Shown: positions 1 through 13,400, numbered from the stretch's first letter. The stretch: 64,000 nucleotides of DNA from Parapristionchus giblindavisi (GCA_943737045.1 CALSFV010000237.1:1-64000), one strand, 5' to 3'. The notes: a model not told the origin generated them from the sequence alone. Translations and numbers: made by a program.

Positions 1-720
1 TTCCCATGTTGAACAACGGCCACTTCAGCCGAATTAACAAAATTGAATTATGCATTTTTGGCAATAAAGAATTCGTGACACGTCAATGCTTTCTCGAAAC
101 TTATCGTAGCATATACCACGTGAAAGAGCAAAAAATTCTGAATAATCTACACTTCAGTTCATGTCAAACTGTAGTCTTGTGTTGATTCCACAATGCCCAA
201 AGTACAAAAGTAGCTTTCACTCTGATAAGACCAAAAGATTACCAAAAGATTACCTGAAATGAAAAATTTTCTGCTAGACCCAGCGTGTCATATACCAAAC
301 GAAAGAGCAAAAAATTCTGAGTATTTTGCACGTTCCCATGTTGAACAACGGCCACTTCAGCCGAATTAACAAAATTGAATTATGCATTTTTGGCAATAAA
401 GAATTCGTGACACGTCAATGCTTTATCGAAACTTATCGTAGCATATACCACGTGAAAGAGCAAAAAATTCTGAATAATCTACACTTCAGTTCATGTCAAA
501 CTGTAGTCTTGTGTTGATTCCACAATGCCCAAAGTACAAAAGTAGCTTTCACTCTGATAAGACCAAAAGATTACCTGAAATGAAAAATTTTCTGCTAGAC
601 CAGCGTGTCATATACCAAACGAAAGAGCAAAAAATTCTGAGTATTTTGCACGTTCCCATGTTGAACAACGGCCACTTCAGCCGAATTAACAAAATTGAAT
701 TATGCATTTTTGGCAATAAA

Positions 721-752
721 GAATTCGTGACACGTCAATGCTTTCTCGAAAC
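721..752 (+). other. EcoRI site plus type-specific hypervariable window
   Basis: GAATTC is present in almost every monomer of both types, so EcoRI digestion should give a 321-bp ladder. Directly after it, positions 730-751 hold seven of the 17 differences between the A and B consensus sequences. The same window contains the A/C dimorphism at 745 that splits type A into two subtypes, and in type B a recurrent CAAG/CGAG change. Type A carries the inverted arms TGAC-AC-GTCA here and type B does not. Whether a protein binds here is unknown. Confidence 0.75.
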
Positions 753-761
753 TTATCGTAG

Positions 762-798
762 CATATACCACGTGAAAGAGCAAAAAATTCTGAATAAT
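762..798 (+). repeat. Half-monomer repeat, copy 1 (within-monomer duplication)
   Basis: This 37-base stretch matches the stretch at 930-966 at about 32 of 37 positions: both begin CATATACCA and share GAAAGAGCAAAAAATTCTGA. Weaker similarity continues downstream, where TTCATGTCAAACTG corresponds to CCCATGTTGAACAACGG. The offset is 168 bp one way and 153 bp the other, so the 321-bp monomer looks like a diverged dimer of an ancestral unit of roughly 155-165 bp. The same pair occurs in every intact type A and type B monomer. Confidence 0.8.
769..774. other. CACGTG palindrome, once per monomer (example)
   Basis: CACGTG follows CATATAC in the first half of every intact A and B monomer and is interrupted only where the MITE joins the satellite. 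CACGTG is the canonical E-box core bound by bHLH proteins in eukaryotes, but a 6-bp match in a conserved monomer is weak evidence for binding. It is recorded because it is invariant across nearly the whole window. Confidence 0.4.
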
Positions 799-929
799 CT
801 ACACTTCAGTTCATGTCAAACTGTAGTCTTGTGTTGATTCCACAATGCCCAAAGTACAAAAGTAGCTTTCACTCTGATAAGACCAAAAGATTACCTGAAA
901 TGAAAAATTTTCTGCTAGACCCAGCGTGT

Positions 930-966
930 CATATACCAAACGAAAGAGCAAAAAATTCTGAGTATT
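930..966 (+). repeat. Half-monomer repeat, copy 2
   Basis: This is the partner of 762-798. It differs by AAC instead of CGT after CATATACCA, so it lacks the CACGTG palindrome found in copy 1, and by a few bases after TTCTGA. Because this difference is fixed in both monomer types, the internal duplication predates the split of A and B. Confidence 0.8.
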
Positions 967-3862
967 TTGCACGTTCCCATGTTGAACAACGGCCACTTCA
1001 GCCGAATTAACAAAATTGAATTATGCATTTTTGGCAATAAAGAATTCGTGACACGTCAATGCTTTATCGAAACTTATCGTAGCATATACCACGTGAAAGA
1101 GCAAAAAATTCTGAATAATCTACACTTCAGTTCATGTCAAACTGTAGTCTTGTGTTGATTCCACAATGCCCAAAGTACAAAAGTAGCTTTCACTCTGATA
1201 AGACCAAAAGATTACCTGAAATGAAAAATTTTCTGCTAGACCCAGCGTGTCATATACCAAACGAAAGAGCAAAAAATTCTGAGTATTTTGCACGTTCCCA
1301 TGTTGAACAACGGCCACTTCAGCCGAATTAACAAAATTGAATTATGCATTTTTGGCAATAAAGAATTCGTGACACGTCAATGCTTTCTCGAAACTTATCG
1401 TAGCATATACCACGTGAAAGAGCAAAAAATTCTGAATAATCTACACTTCAGTTCATGTCAAACTGTAGTCTTGTGTTGATTCCACAATGCCCAAAGTACA
1501 AAAGTAGCTTTCACTCTGATAAGACCAAAAGATTACCTGAAATGAAAAATTTTCTGCTAGACCCAGCGTGTCATATACCAAACGAAAGAGCAAAAAATTC
1601 TGAGTATTTTGCACGTTCCCATGTTGAACAACGGCCACTTCAGCCGAATTAACAAAATTGAATTATGCATTTTTGGCAATAAAGAATTCGTGACACGTCA
1701 ATGCTTTATCGAAACTTATCGTAGCATATACCACGTGAAAGAGCAAAAAATTCTGAATAATCTACACTTCAGTTCATGTCAAACTGTAGTCTTGTGTTGA
1801 TTCCACAATGCCCAAAGTACAAAAGTAGCTTTCACTCTGATAAGACCAAAAGATTACCTGAAATGAAAAATTTTCTGCTAGACCCAGCGTGTCATATACC
1901 AAACGAAAGAGCAAAAAATTCTGAGTATTTTGCACGTTCCCATGTTGAACAACGGCCACTTCAGCCGAATTAACAAAATTGAATTATGCATTTTTGGCAA
2001 TAAAGAATTCGTGACACGTCAATGCTTTATCGAAACTTATCGTAGCATATACCACGTGAAAGAGCAAAAAATTCTGAATAATCTACACTTCAGTTCATGT
2101 CAAACTGTAGTCTTGTGTTGATTCCACAATGCCCAAAGTACAAAAGTAGCTTTCACTCTGATAAGACCAAAAGATTACCTGAAATGAAAAATTTTCTGCT
2201 AGACCCAGCGTGTCATATACCAAACGAAAGAGCAAAAAATTCTGAGTATTTTGCACGTTCCCATGTTGAACAACGGCCACTTCAGCCGAATTAACAAAAT
2301 TGAATTATGCATTTTTGGCAATAAAGAATTCGTGACACGTCAATGCTTTATCGAAACTTATCGTAGCATATACCACGTGAAAGAGCAAAAAATTCTGAAT
2401 AATCTACACTTCAGTTCATGTCAAACTGTAGTCTTGTGTTGATTCCACAATGCCCAAAGTACAAAAGTAGCTTTCACTCTGATAAGACCAAAAGATTACC
2501 TGAAATGAAAAATTTTCTGCTAGACCCAGCGTGTCATATACCAAACGAAAGAGCAAAAAATTCTGAGTATTTTGCACGTTCCCATGTTGAACAACGGCCA
2601 CTTCAGCCGAATTAACAAAATTGAATTATGCATTTTTGGCAATAAAGAATTCGTGACACGTCAATGCTTTATCGAAACTTATCGTAGCATATACCACGTG
2701 AAAGAGCAAAAAATTCTGAATAATCTACACTTCAGTTCATGTCAAACTGTAGTCTTGTGTTGATTCCACAATGCCCAAAGTACAAAAGTAGCTTTCACTC
2801 TGATAAGACCAAAAGATTACCTGAAATGAAAAATTTTCTGCTAGACCCAGCGTGTCATATACCAAACGAAAGAGCAAAAAATTCTGAGTATTTTGCACGT
2901 TCCCATGTTGAACAACGGCCACTTCAGCCGAATTAACAAAATTGAATTATGCATTTTTGGCAATAAAGAATTCGTGACACGTCAATGCTTTCTCGAAACT
3001 TATCGTAGCATATACCACGTGAAAGAGCAAAAAATTCTGAATAATCTACACTTCAGTTCATGTCAAACTGTAGTCTTGTGTTGATTCCACAATGCCCAAA
3101 GTACAAAAGTAGCTTTCACTCTGATAAGACCAAAAGATTACCTGAAATGAAAAATTTTCTGCTAGACCCAGCGTGTCATATACCAAACGAAAGAGCAAAA
3201 AATTCTGAGTATTTTGCACGTTCCCATGTTGAACAACGGCCACTTCAGCCGAATTAACAAAATTGAATTATGCATTTTTGGCAATAAAGAATTCGTGACA
3301 CGTCAATGCTTTATCGAAACTTATCGTAGCATATACCACGTGAAAGAGCAAAAAATTCTGAATAATCTACACTTCAGTTCATGTCAAACTGTAGTCTTGT
3401 GTTGATTCCACAATGCCCAAAGTACAAAAGTAGCTTTCACTCTGATAAGACCAAAAGATTACCTGAAATGAAAAATTTTCTGCTAGACCCAGCGTGTCAT
3501 ATACCAAACGAAAGAGCAAAAAATTCTGAGTATTTTGCACGTTCCCATGTTGAACAACGGCCACTTCAGCCTAATTAACAAAATTGAATTATGCATTTTT
3601 GGCAATAAAGAATTCGTGACACGTCAATGCTTTATCGAAACTTATCGTAGCATATACCACGTGAAAGAGCAAAAAATTCTGAATAATCTACACTTCAGTT
3701 CATGTCAAACTGTAGTCTTGTGTTGATTCCACAATGCCCAAAGTACAAAAGTAGCTTTCACTCTGATAAGACCAAAAGATTACCTGAAATGAAAAATTTT
3801 CTGCTAGACCCAGCGTGTCATATACCAAACGAAAGAGCAAAAAATTCTGAGTATTTTGCACG

Positions 3863-6800
3863 TTCCCATGTTGAACAACGGCCACTTCAGCCGAATTAAC
3901 AAAATTGAATTATGCATTTTTGGCAATAAAGAATTCGTGACACGTCAATGCTTTCTCGAAACTTATCGTAGCATATACCACGTGAAAGAGCAAAAAATTC
4001 TGAATAATCTACACTTCAGTTCATGTCAAACTGTAGTCTTGTGTTGATTCCACAATGCCCAAAGTACAAAAGTAGCTTTCACTCTGATAAGACCAAAAGA
4101 TTACCAAAAGATTACCTGAAATGAAAAATTTTCTGCTAGACCCAGCGTGTCATATACCAAACGAAAGAGCAAAAAATTCTGAGTATTTTGCACGTTCCCA
4201 TGTTGAACAACGGCCACTTCAGCCGAATTAACAAAATTGAATTATGCATTTTTGGCAATAAAGAATTCGTGACACGTCAATGCTTTATCGAAACTTATCG
4301 TAGCATATACCACGTGAAAGAGCAAAAAATTCTGAATAATCTACACTTCAGTTCATGTCAAACTGTAGTCTTGTGTTGATTCCACAATGCCCAAAGTACA
4401 AAAGTAGCTTTCACTCTGATAAGACCAAAAGATTACCTGAAATGAAAAATTTTCTGCTAGACCCAGCGTGTCATATACCAAACGAAAGAGCAAAAAATTC
4501 TGAGTATTTTGCACGTTCCCATGTTGAACAACGGCCACTTCAGCCGAATTAACAAAATTGAATTATGCATTTTTGGCAATAAAGAATTCGTGACACGTCA
4601 ATGCTTTCTCGAAACTTATCGTAGCATATACCACGTGAAAGAGCAAAAAATTCTGAATAATCTACACTTCAGTTCATGTCAAACTGTAGTCTTGTGTTGA
4701 TTCCACAATGCCCAAAGTACAAAAGTAGCTTTCACTCTGATAAGACCAAAAGATTACCTGAAATGAAAAATTTTCTGCTAGACCCAGCGTGTCATATACC
4801 AAACGAAAGAGCAAAAAATTCTGAGTATTTTGCACGTTCCCATGTTGAACAACGGCCACTTCAGCCGAATTAACAAAATTGAATTATGCATTTTTGGCAA
4901 TAAAGAATTCGTGACACGTCAATGCTTTATCGAAACTTATCGTAGCATATACCACGTGAAAGAGCAAAAAATTCTGAATAATCTACACTTCAGTTCATGT
5001 CAAACTGTAGTCTTGTGTTGATTCCACAATGCCCAAAGTACAAAAGTAGCTTTCACTCTGATAAGACCAAAAGATTACCTGAAATGAAAAATTTTCTGCT
5101 AGACCCAGCGTGTCATATACCAAACGAAAGAGCAAAAAATTCTGAGTATTTTGCACGTTCCCATGTTGAACAACGGCCACTTCAGCCGAATTAACAAAAT
5201 TGAATTATGCATTTTTGGCAATAAAGAATTCGTGACACGTCAATGCTTTCTCGAAACTTATCGTAGCATATACCACGTGAAAGAGCAAAAAAATTCTGAA
5301 TAATCTACACTTCAGTTCATGTCAAACTGTAGTCTTGTGTTGATTCCACAATGCCCAAAGTACAAAAGTAGCTTTCACTCTGATAAGACCAAAAGATTAC
5401 CTGAAATGAAAAATTTTCTGCTAGACCCAGCGTGTCATATACCAAACGAAAGAGCAAAAAATTCTGAGTATTTTGCACGTTCCCATGTTGAACAACGGCC
5501 ACTTCAGCCGAATTAACAAAATTGAATTATGCATTTTTGGCAATAAAGAATTCGTGACACGTCAATGCTTTATCGAAACTTATCGTAGCATATACCACGT
5601 GAAAGAGCAAAAAATTCTGAATAATCTACACTTCAGTTCATGTCAAACTGTAGTCTTGTGTTGATTCCACAATGCCCAAAGTACAAAAGTAGCTTTCACT
5701 CTGATAAGACCAAAAGATTACCTGAAATGAAAAATTTTCTGCTAGACCCAGCGTGTCATATACCAAACGAAAGAGCAAAAAATTCTGAGTATTTTGCACG
5801 TTCCCATGTTGAACAACGGCCACTTCAGCCGAATTAACAAAATTGAATTATGCATTTTTGGCAATAAAGAATTCGTGACACGTCAATGCTTTATCGAAAC
5901 TTATCGTAGCATATACCACGTGAAAGAGCAAAAAATTCTGAATAATCTACACTTCAGTTCATGTCAAACTGTAGTCTTGTGTTGATTCCACAATGCCCAA
6001 AGTACAAAAGTAGCTTTCACTCTGATAAGACCAAAAGATTACCTGAAATGAAAAATTTTCTGCTAGACCCAGCGTGTCATATACCAAACGAAAGAGCAAA
6101 AAATTCTGAGTATTTTGCACGTTCCCATGTTGAACAACGGCCACTTCAGCCGAATTAACAAAATTGAATTATGCATTTTTGGCAATAAAGAATTCGTGAC
6201 ACGTCAATGCTTTATCGAAACTTATCGTAGCATATACCACGTGAAAGAGCAAAAAATTCTGAATAATCTACACTTCAGTTCATGTCAAACTGTAGTCTTG
6301 TGTTGATTCCACAATGCCCAAAGTACAAAAGTAGCTTTCACTCTGATAAGACCAAAAGATTACCTGAAATGAAAAATTTTCTGCTAGACCCAGCGTGTCA
6401 TATACCAAACGAAAGAGCAAAAAATTCTGAGTATTTTGCACGTTCCCATGTTGAACAACGGCCACTTCAGCCGAATTAACAAAATTGAATTATGCATTTT
6501 TGGCAATAAAGAATTCGTGACACGTCAATGCTTTATCGAAACTTATCGTAGCATATACCACGTGAAAGAGCAAAAAATTCTGAATAATCTACACTTCAGT
6601 TCATGTCAAACTGTAGTCTTGTGTTGATTCCACAATGCCCAAAGTACAAAAGTAGCTTTCACTCTGATAAGACCAAAAGATTACCTGAAATGAAAAATTT
6701 TCTGCTAGACCCAGCGTGTCATATACCAAACGAAAGAGCAAAAAATTCTGAGTATTTTGCACGTTCCCATGTTGAACAACGGCCACTTCAGCCGAATTAA

Positions 6801-7177
6801 CAAAATTGAATTATGCATTTTTGGCAATAAAGAATTCGTGACACGTCAATGCTTTCTCGAAACTTATCGTAGCATATACCACGTGAAAGAGCAAAAAATT
6901 CTGAATAATCTACACTTCAGTTCATGTCAAACTGTAGTCTTGTGTTGATTCCACAATGCCCAAAGTACAAAAGTAGCTTTCACTCTGATAAGACCAAAAG
7001 ATTACCTGAAATGAAAAATTTTCTGCTAGACCCAGCGTGTCATATACCAAACGAAAGAGCAAAAAATTCTGAGTATTTTGCACGTTCCCATGTTGAACAA
7101 CGGCCACTTCAGCCGAATTAACAAAATTGAATTATGCATTTTTGGCAATAAAGAATTCGTGACACGTCAATGCTTTA
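3863..7177 (+). repeat. Type A 12-mer higher-order repeat, copy 2
   Basis: This is the second copy of the block that starts the window, recognised by the same 11-monomer order of the A/C dimorphism and the shared 11-bp duplication at about 4,102-4,112. Agreement ends at the next monomer, where the A/C state differs (A near 3,634, C near 7,498). The copy boundary is therefore approximate. Confidence 0.7.
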
Positions 7178-10100
7178 TCGAAACTTATCGTAGCATATAC
7201 CACGTGAAAGAGCAAAAAATTCTGAATAATCTACACTTCAGTTCATGTCAAACTGTAGTCTTGTGTTGATTCCACAATGCCCAAAGTACAAAAGTAGCTT
7301 TCACTCTGATAAGACCAAAAGATTACCTGAAATGAAAAATTTTCTGCTAGACCCAGCGTGTCATATACCAAACGAAAGAGCAAAAAATTCTGAGTATTTT
7401 GCACGTTCCCATGTTGAACAACGGCCACTTCAGCCGAATTAACAAAATTGAATTATGCATTTTTGGCAATAAAGAATTCGTGACACGTCAATGCTTTCTC
7501 GAAACTTATCGTAGCATATACCACGTGAAAGAGCAAAAAATTCTGAATAATCTACACTTCAGTTCATGTCAAACTGTAGTCTTGTGTTGATTCCACAATG
7601 CCCAAAGTACAAAAGTAGCTTTCACTCTGATAAGACCAAAAGATTACCTGAAATGAAAAATTTTCTGCTAGACCCAGCGTGTCATATACCAAACGAAAGA
7701 GCAAAAAATTCTGAGTATTTTGCACGTTCCCATGTTGAACAACGGCCACTTCAGCCGAATTAACAAAATTGAATTATGCATTTTTGGCAATAAAGAATTC
7801 GTGACACGTCAATGCTTTATCGAAACTTATCGTAGCATATACCACGTGAAAGAGCAAAAAATTCTGAATAATCTACACTTCAGTTCATGTCAAACTGTAG
7901 TCTTGTGTTGATTCCACAATGCCCAAAGTACAAAAGTAGCTTTCACTCTGATAAGACCAAAAGATTACCTGAAATGAAAAATTTTCTGCTAGACCCAGCG
8001 TGTCATATACCAAACGAAAGAGCAAAAAATTCTGAGTATTTTGCACGTTCCCATGTTGAACAACGGCCACTTCAGCCGAATTAACAAAATTGAATTATGC
8101 ATTTTTGGCAATAAAGAATTCGTGACACGTCAATGCTTTCTCGAAACTTATCGTAGCATATACCACGTGAAAGAGCAAAAAATTCTGAATAATCTACACT
8201 TCAGTTCATGTCAAACTGTAGTCTTGTGTTGATTCCACAATGCCCAAAGTACAAAAGTAGCTTTCACTCTGATAAGACCAAAAGATTACCTGAAATGAAA
8301 AATTTTCTGCTAGACCCAGCGTGTCATATACCAAACGAAAGAGCAAAAAATTCTGAGTATTTTGCACGTTCCCATGTTGAACAACGGCCACTTCAGCCGA
8401 ATTAACAAAATTGAATTATGCATTTTTGGCAATAAAGAATTCGTGACACGTCAATGCTTTATCGAAACTTATCGTAGCATATACCACGTGAAAGAGCAAA
8501 AAATTCTGAATAATCTACACTTCAGTTCATGTCAAACTGTAGTCTTGTGTTGATTCCACAATGCCCAAAGTACAAAAGTAGCTTTCACTCTGATAAGACC
8601 AAAAGATTACCTGAAATGAAAAATTTTCTGCTAGACCCAGCGTGTCATATACCAAACGAAAGAGCAAAAAATTCTGAGTATTTTGCACGTTCCCATGTTG
8701 AACAACGGCCACTTCAGCCGAATTAACAAAATTGAATTATGCATTTTTGGCAATAAAGAATTCGTGACACGTCAATGCTTTCTCGAAACTTATCGTAGCA
8801 TATACCACGTGAAAGAGCAAAAAATTCTGAATAATCTACACTTCAGTTCATGTCAAACTGTAGTCTTGTGTTGATTCCACAATGCCCAAAGTACAAAAGT
8901 AGCTTTCACTCTGATAAGACCAAAAGATTACCTGAAATGAAAAATTTTCTGCTAGACCCAGCGTGTCATATACCAAACGAAAGAGCAAAAAATTCTGAGT
9001 ATTTTGCACGTTCCCATGTTGAACAACGGCCACTTCAGCCGAATTAACAAAATTGAATTATGCATTTTTGGCAATAAAGAATTCGTGACACGTCAATGCT
9101 TTATCGAAACTTATCGTAGCATATACCACGTGAAAGAGCAAAAAATTCTGAATAATCTACACTTCAGTTCATGTCAAACTGTAGTCTTGTGTTGATTCCA
9201 CAATGCCCAAAGTACAAAAGTAGCTTTCACTCTGATAAGACCAAAAGATTACCTGAAATGAAAAATTTTCTGCTAGACCCAGCGTGTCATATACCAAACG
9301 AAAGAGCAAAAAATTCTGAGTATTTTGCACGTTCCCATGTTGAACAACGGCCACTTCAGCCGAATTAACAAAATTGAATTATGCATTTTTGGCAATAAAG
9401 AATTCGTGACACGTCAATGCTTTCTCGAAACTTATCGTAGCATATACCACGTGAAAGAGCAAAAAATTCTGAATAATCTACACTTCAGTTCATGTCAAAC
9501 TGTAGTCTTGTGTTGATTCCACAATGCCCAAAGTACAAAAGTAGCTTTCACTCTGATAAGACCAAAAGATTACCTGAAATGAAAAATTTTCTGCTAGACC
9601 CAGCGTGTCATATACCAAACGAAAGAGCAAAAAATTCTGAGTATTTTGCACGTTCCCATGTTGAACAACGGCCACTTCAGCCGAATTAACAAAATTGAAT
9701 TATGCATTTTTGGCAATAAAGAATTCGTGACACGTCAATGCTTTATCGAAACTTATCGTAGCATATACCACGTGAAAGAGCAAAAAATTCTGAATAATCT
9801 ACACTTCAGTTCATGTCAAACTGTAGTCTTGTGTTGATTCCACAATGCCCAAAGTACAAAAGTAGCTTTCACTCTGATAAGACCAAAAGATTACCTGAAA
9901 TGAAAATTTTCTGCTAGACCCAGCGTGTCATATACCAAACGAAAGAGCAAAAAATTCTGAGTATTTTGCACGTTCCCATGTTGAACAACGGCCACTTCAG
10001 CCGAATTAACAAAATTGAATTATGCATTTTTGGCAATAAAGAATTCGTGACACGTCAATGCTTTCTCGAAACTTATCGTAGCATATACCACGTGAAAGAG

Positions 10101-10478
10101 CAAAAAATTCTGAATAATCTACACTTCAGTTCATGTCAAACTGTAGTCTTGTGTTGATTCCACAATGCCCAAAGTACAAAAGTAGCTTTCACTCTGATAA
10201 GACCAAAAGATTACCTGAAATGAAAAATTTTCTGCTAGACCCAGCGTGTCATATACCAAACGAAAGAGCAAAAAATTCTGAGTATTTTGCACGTTCCCAT
10301 GTTGAACAACGGCCACTTCAGCCGAATTAACAAAATTGAATTATGCATTTTTGGCAATAAAGAATTCGTGACACGTCAATGCTTTATCGAAACTTATCGT
10401 AGCATATACCACGTGAAAGAGCAAAAAAATCTGAATAATCTACACTTCAGTTCATGTCAAACTGTAGTCTTGTGTTGA
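6757..10478 (+). repeat. Type A 642-bp dimeric higher-order repeat
   Basis: Twelve consecutive monomers alternate strictly between CTTTCTCG and CTTTATCG, so the true repeating unit here is a 642-bp dimer copied about six times. On both sides the alternation breaks down into irregular runs. One monomer in the run is 320 bp because of a lost A near 9,906. Confidence 0.8.
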
Positions 10479-13400
10479 TTCCACAATGCCCAAAGTACAA
10501 AAGTAGCTTTCACTCTGATAAGACCAAAAGATTACCTGAAATGAAAAATTTTCTGCTAGACCCAGCGTGTCATATACCAAACGAAAGAGCAAAAAATTCT
10601 GAGTATTTTGCACGTTCCCATGTTGAACAACGGCCACTTCAGCCGAATTAACAAAATTGAATTATGCATTTTTGGCAATAAAGAATTCGTGACACGTCAA
10701 TGCTTTATCGAAACTTATCGTAGCATATACCACGTGAAAGAGCAAAAAATTCTGAATAATCTACACTTCAGTTCATGTCAAACTGTAGTCTTGTGTTGAT
10801 TCCACAATGCCCAAAGTACAAAAGTAGCTTTCACTCTGATAAGACCAAAAGATTACCTGAAATGAAAAATTTTCTGCTAGACCCAGCGTGTCATATACCA
10901 AACGAAAGAGCAAAAAATTCTGAGTATTTTGCACGTTCCCATGTTGAACAACGGCCACTTCAGCCGAATTAACAAAATTGAATTATGCATTTTTGGCAAT
11001 AAAGAATTCGTGACACGTCAATGCTTTCTCGAAACTTATCGTAGCATATACCACGTGAAAGAGCAAAAAATTCTGAATAATCTACACTTCAGTTCATGTC
11101 AAACTGTAGTCTTGTGTTGATTCCACAATGCCCAAAGTACAAAAGTAGCTTTCACTCTGATAAGACCAAAAGATTACCTGAAATGAAAAATTTTCTGCTA
11201 GACCCAGCGTGTTATATACCAAACGAAAGAGCAAAAAATTCTGAGTATTTTGCACGTTCCCATGTTGAACAACGGCCACTTCAGCCGAATTAACAAAATT
11301 GAATTATGCATTTTTGGCAATAAAGAATTCGTGACACGTCAATGCTTTATCGAAACTTATCGTAGCATATACCACGTGAAAGAGCAAAAAATTCTGAATA
11401 ATCTACACTTCAGTTCATGTCAAACTGTAGTCTTGTGTTGATTCCACAATGCCCAAAGTACAAAAGTAGCTTTCACTCTGATAAGACCAAAAGATTACCT
11501 GAAATGAAAAATTTTCTGCTAGACCCAGCGTGTCATATACCAAACGAAAGAGCAAAAAATTCTGAGTATTTTGCACGTTCCCATGTTGAACAACGGCCAC
11601 TTCAGCCGAATTAACAAAATTGAATTATGCATTTTTGGCAATAAAGAATTCGTGACACGTCAATGCTTTATCGAAACTTATCGTAGCATATACCACGTGA
11701 AAGAGCAAAAAATTCTGAATAATCTACACTTCAGTTCATGTCAAACTGTAGTCTTGTGTTGATTCCACAATGCCCAAAGTACAAAAGTAGCTTTCACTCT
11801 GATAAGACCAAAAGATTACCTGAAATGAAAAATTTTCTGCTAGACCCAGCGTGTCATATACCAAACGAAAGAGCAAAAAATTCTGAGTATTTTGCACGTT
11901 CCCATGTTGAACAACGGCCACTTCAGCCGAATTAACAAAATTGAATTATGCATTTTTGGCAATAAAGAATTCGTGACACGTCAATGCTTTCTCGAAACTT
12001 ATCGTAGCATATACCACGTGAAAGAGCAAAAAATTCTGAATAATCTACACTTCAGTTCATGTCAAACTGTAGTCTTGTGTTGATTCCACAATGCCCAAAG
12101 TACAAAAGTAGCTTTCACTCTGATAAGACCAAAAGATTACCTGAAATGAAAAATTTTCTGCTAGACCCAGCGTGTCATATACCAAACGAAAGAGCAAAAA
12201 ATTCTGAGTATTTTGCACGTTCCCATGTTGAACAACGGCCACTTCAGCCGAATTAACAAAATTGAATTATGCATTTTTGGCAATAAAGAATTCGTGACAC
12301 GTCAATGCTTTATCGAAACTTATCGTAGCATATACCACGTGAAAGAGCAAAAAATTCTGAATAATCTACACTTCAGTTCATGTCAAACTGTAGTCTTGTG
12401 TTGATTCCACAATGCCCAAAGTACAAAAGTAGCTTTCACTCTGATAAGACCAAAAGATTACCTGAAATGAAAAATTTTCTGCTAGACCCAGCGTGTCATA
12501 TACCAAACGAAAGAGCAAAAAATTCTGAGTATTTTGCACGTTCCCATGTTGAACAACGGCCACTTCAGCCGAATTAACAAAATTGAATTATGCATTTTTG
12601 GCAATAAAGAATTCGTGACACGTCAATGCTTTCTCGAAACTTATCGTAGCATATACCACGTGAAAGAGCAAAAAATTCTGAATAATCTACACTTCAGTTC
12701 ATGTCAAACTGTAGTCTTGTGTTGATTCCACAATGCCCAAAGTACAAAAGTAGCTTTCACTCTGATAAGACCAAAAGATTACCTGAAATGAAAAATTTTC
12801 TGCTAGACCCAGCGTGTCATATACCAAACGAAAGAGCAAAAAATTCTGAGTATTTTGCACGTTCCCATGTTGAACAACGGCCACTTCAGCCGAATTAACA
12901 AAATTGAATTATGCATTTTTGGCAATAAAGAATTCGTGACACGTCAATGCTTTATCGAAACTTATCGTAGCATATACCACGTGAAAGAGCAAAAAATTCT
13001 GAATAATCTACACTTCAGTTCATGTCAAACTGTAGTCTTGTGTTGATTCCACAATGCCCAAAGTACAAAAGTAGCTTTCACTCTGATAAGACCAAAAGAT
13101 TACCTGAAATGAAAAATTTTCTGCTAGACCCAGCGTGTCATATACCAAACGAAAGAGCAAAAAATTCTGAGTATTTTGCACGTTCCCATGTTGAACAACG
13201 GCCACTTCAGCCGAATTAACAAAATTGAATTATGCATTTTTGGCAATAAAGAATTCGTGACACGTCAATGCTTTCTCGAAACTTATCGTAGCATATACCA
13301 CGTGAAAGAGCAAAAAATTCTGAATAATCTACACTTCAGTTCATGTCAAACTGTAGTCTTGTGTTGATTCCACAATGCCCAAAGTACAAAAGTAGCTTTC

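Larger units (their letters stand above)
762..1082 (+). repeat. Representative type A monomer (321 bp)
   Basis: This unit is numbered from CATATACCACGTG to the base before the next CATATACCACGTG. In order it holds a CACGTG palindrome, an A6 run, the TTCATGTCAAACTG block, the type A diagnostic sites, a second CATATACCA copy at 930, the CCCATGTTGAAC block, a T5 run, the GAATTC site and the variable 22-bp window. The choice of start is a convention, because tandem units have no natural first base. No promoter, ribosome binding site or RNA structure gene can be supported in it. Confidence 0.95.
1..3313 (+). repeat. Type A 12-mer higher-order repeat, copy 1
   Basis: Successive monomers carry the C or A form of the CTTT(A/C)TCG site in the order C A C A C A A A A C A. 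The same order recurs 12 monomers later. Both copies have the unusual 11-bp tandem duplication that gives two ATTACC motifs, at about 241-251 here and about 4,102-4,112 in the second copy, at an offset of 3,862 bp. The copies also have private changes (a lost C near 600 here, an extra A near 5,286 in copy 2), so the duplication is not the newest event. Confidence 0.75.

Noticed and set aside
724..740. Possible CENP-B box after the EcoRI site
   Set aside because: The monomer has TTCG and the following A at the right spacing (TTCGTGACACG), but the CGGG half is absent (TCAA in type A, TTAA in type B). Five of nine core positions are not enough.
762..966. CRISPR-like array suggested by regularly spaced 37-base repeats
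   Set aside because: The intervals alternate between about 131 and 116 bp and are the same in every unit, whereas CRISPR spacers are short and unique. There are no cas genes, and the context is eukaryotic satellite.
1132..1317. A 61-codon reverse-strand frame repeated in most monomers
   Set aside because: It is antisense to the 65-codon frame within the same satellite DNA and is destroyed in many units by ordinary variants. There is no evidence of a gene.
1455..1652. A 65-codon frame beginning at an ATG that recurs once per monomer over the whole window
   Set aside because: It recurs because the DNA recurs. It overlaps other frames on both strands, is broken by single-base indels in many monomers, has no recognisable domain, and its A/B differences show no bias to silent changes. 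No splice or promoter context supports it.
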